64,000 nucleotides of DNA from JAICUF01 sp038250675 (lineage in GTDB: Bacteria; Gemmatimonadota; Gemmatimonadetes; Gemmatimonadales; GWC2-71-9), in contig JBBSCB010000015.1 in assembly GCA_038250675.1 (NCBI GenBank), forward strand, positions 5,940 to 69,939. The letters are read 5' to 3'. Made by a program: the position numbers and the translations under genes. Shown piece by piece: positions 63,628 through 64,000 of the stretch. The notes beneath the pieces are model-generated. The model did no database searches. It saw only the letters and a list, made by a program, of their open reading frames with translations, and was not told the origin of the DNA. The first letter of the stretch is position 1. Each line of letters starts with the position of its first letter.

Positions 63628-64000
63628 GCGGCCACCGGATGGATCAGCGCATCGGCAAAGTTGCGCGAAAAGCGGAGCTCTGCCGGGACGCTCGCCGCCA
63701 GGAGTTCGGCCGTCATGTTGTCCATGAAGCGCCCGTCGTCGTTGACCGACTCCGCGGGCAGCAGCACGAGGTCGAGATCGTCGCGCCCCTTGAGCGCGCG
63801 CTGGAAGGCGACGCCCGGCACCAGGCCGGCGGTGGTGACGCTGGTGCCGAACAGCGAGTTCTCCACCGCGATCAGCTCGAAGCGGGCGCCGGTCAGCGTG
63901 GCCAGTGGCGCCAGCACCTGCGGCATCAGTCGCGCCATGGCGGTCCCCGTCGCCACGCCGATGCGGCAGCCCTCCCACCCGCGGAGCCCCGGGGCCTCCA
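63624..64000 (-). CDS. DUF512-family (radical SAM associated) protein, C-terminal part
   Basis: Partial gene running off the right edge. The visible roughly 125 residues match the C-terminal DUF512 part of a conserved Fe-S oxidoreductase family: RIGVATGTAMARLM, FELIAVENSLFGTSVTTAGL and LLPAESVNDDGRFMDNMT. The N-terminal PDZ and radical SAM parts should lie beyond 64000. The family lies next to der in many bacteria. Confidence 0.8.
   Translation of the reverse strand, partial: EAPGLRGWEGCRIGVATGTAMARLMPQVLAPLATLTGARFELIAVENSLFGTSVTTAGLVPGVAFQRALKGRDDLDLVLLPAESVNDDGRFMDNMTAELLAASVPAELRFSRNFADALIHPVAA

Overview
The window reads as chromosomal DNA of a high-GC, diderm, respiring bacterium. It carries a 14-subunit NADH dehydrogenase, futalosine-pathway menaquinone genes, an Lpt lipopolysaccharide-transport set and sigma-54. 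Gene content and style suggest Gemmatimonadota or a close FCB-type relative; that placement is inference, since no rRNA or marker tree can be made here. Genes are packed very tightly: most neighbours overlap by 1 to 14 bases (ATGA, GTGA, TTGA, TGATG junctions), and GTG and TTG starts are common.

Layout. 1-4958: a secreted M28 peptidase (+) facing a secreted M1 peptidase and dcd (-), with a perfect 19-bp hairpin between the convergent pair. 5057-23004: promoter, nuoABCDEFGHIJKLMN, a phosphohexomutase and a UPF0182 membrane protein. 23007-26472: carbamate kinase, sucC, sucD, ndk (phosphoryl-transfer and ATP-yielding enzymes). 26469-32404: DUF177, rpmF, plsX, fabH, fabD, fabG, acpP, fabF, then a terminator (fatty acid and phospholipid precursor operon). 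32484-39267: mqnE, mqnA, mqnC, ispF, a DedA-TerB fusion, a XerC/D recombinase and a FAD oxidoreductase. 39279-41722 (-): an ABC exporter pair. 41877-49544: a hypothetical protein, trpG/pabA, then pyrG, lptC, an lptA-like gene, an N-terminally extended lptB, and rpoN. 49541-56602: glycosyltransferases, a flippase-like protein, a YfhO-type protein, a polyprenol-phosphate mannose synthase and dapF.

At 56701-56728 lies a strong candidate dif site (XerCD chromosome-dimer resolution site). Gene direction switches there. Nearly all genes from 5 to 56.6 kb run rightwards, and all genes from 56.9 kb to the end run leftwards: a TPR protein, tRNA-Arg(CCT), acylphosphatase, dedA, pcm, surE, merR, gpsA, plsY, der and a partial DUF512 radical-SAM-family gene. 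Taken together this indicates that the window spans the replication terminus.

Five intergenic promoters share one form, TTGnnn - 17 bp - TAnnTT (TAGTTT, TAACTT, TACCTT, TAGGTT, TAGGTT). At three of them a start codon lies only 5 to 8 bases past the -10, which suggests leaderless transcripts. No CRISPR array, insertion sequence, prophage or rRNA was seen.
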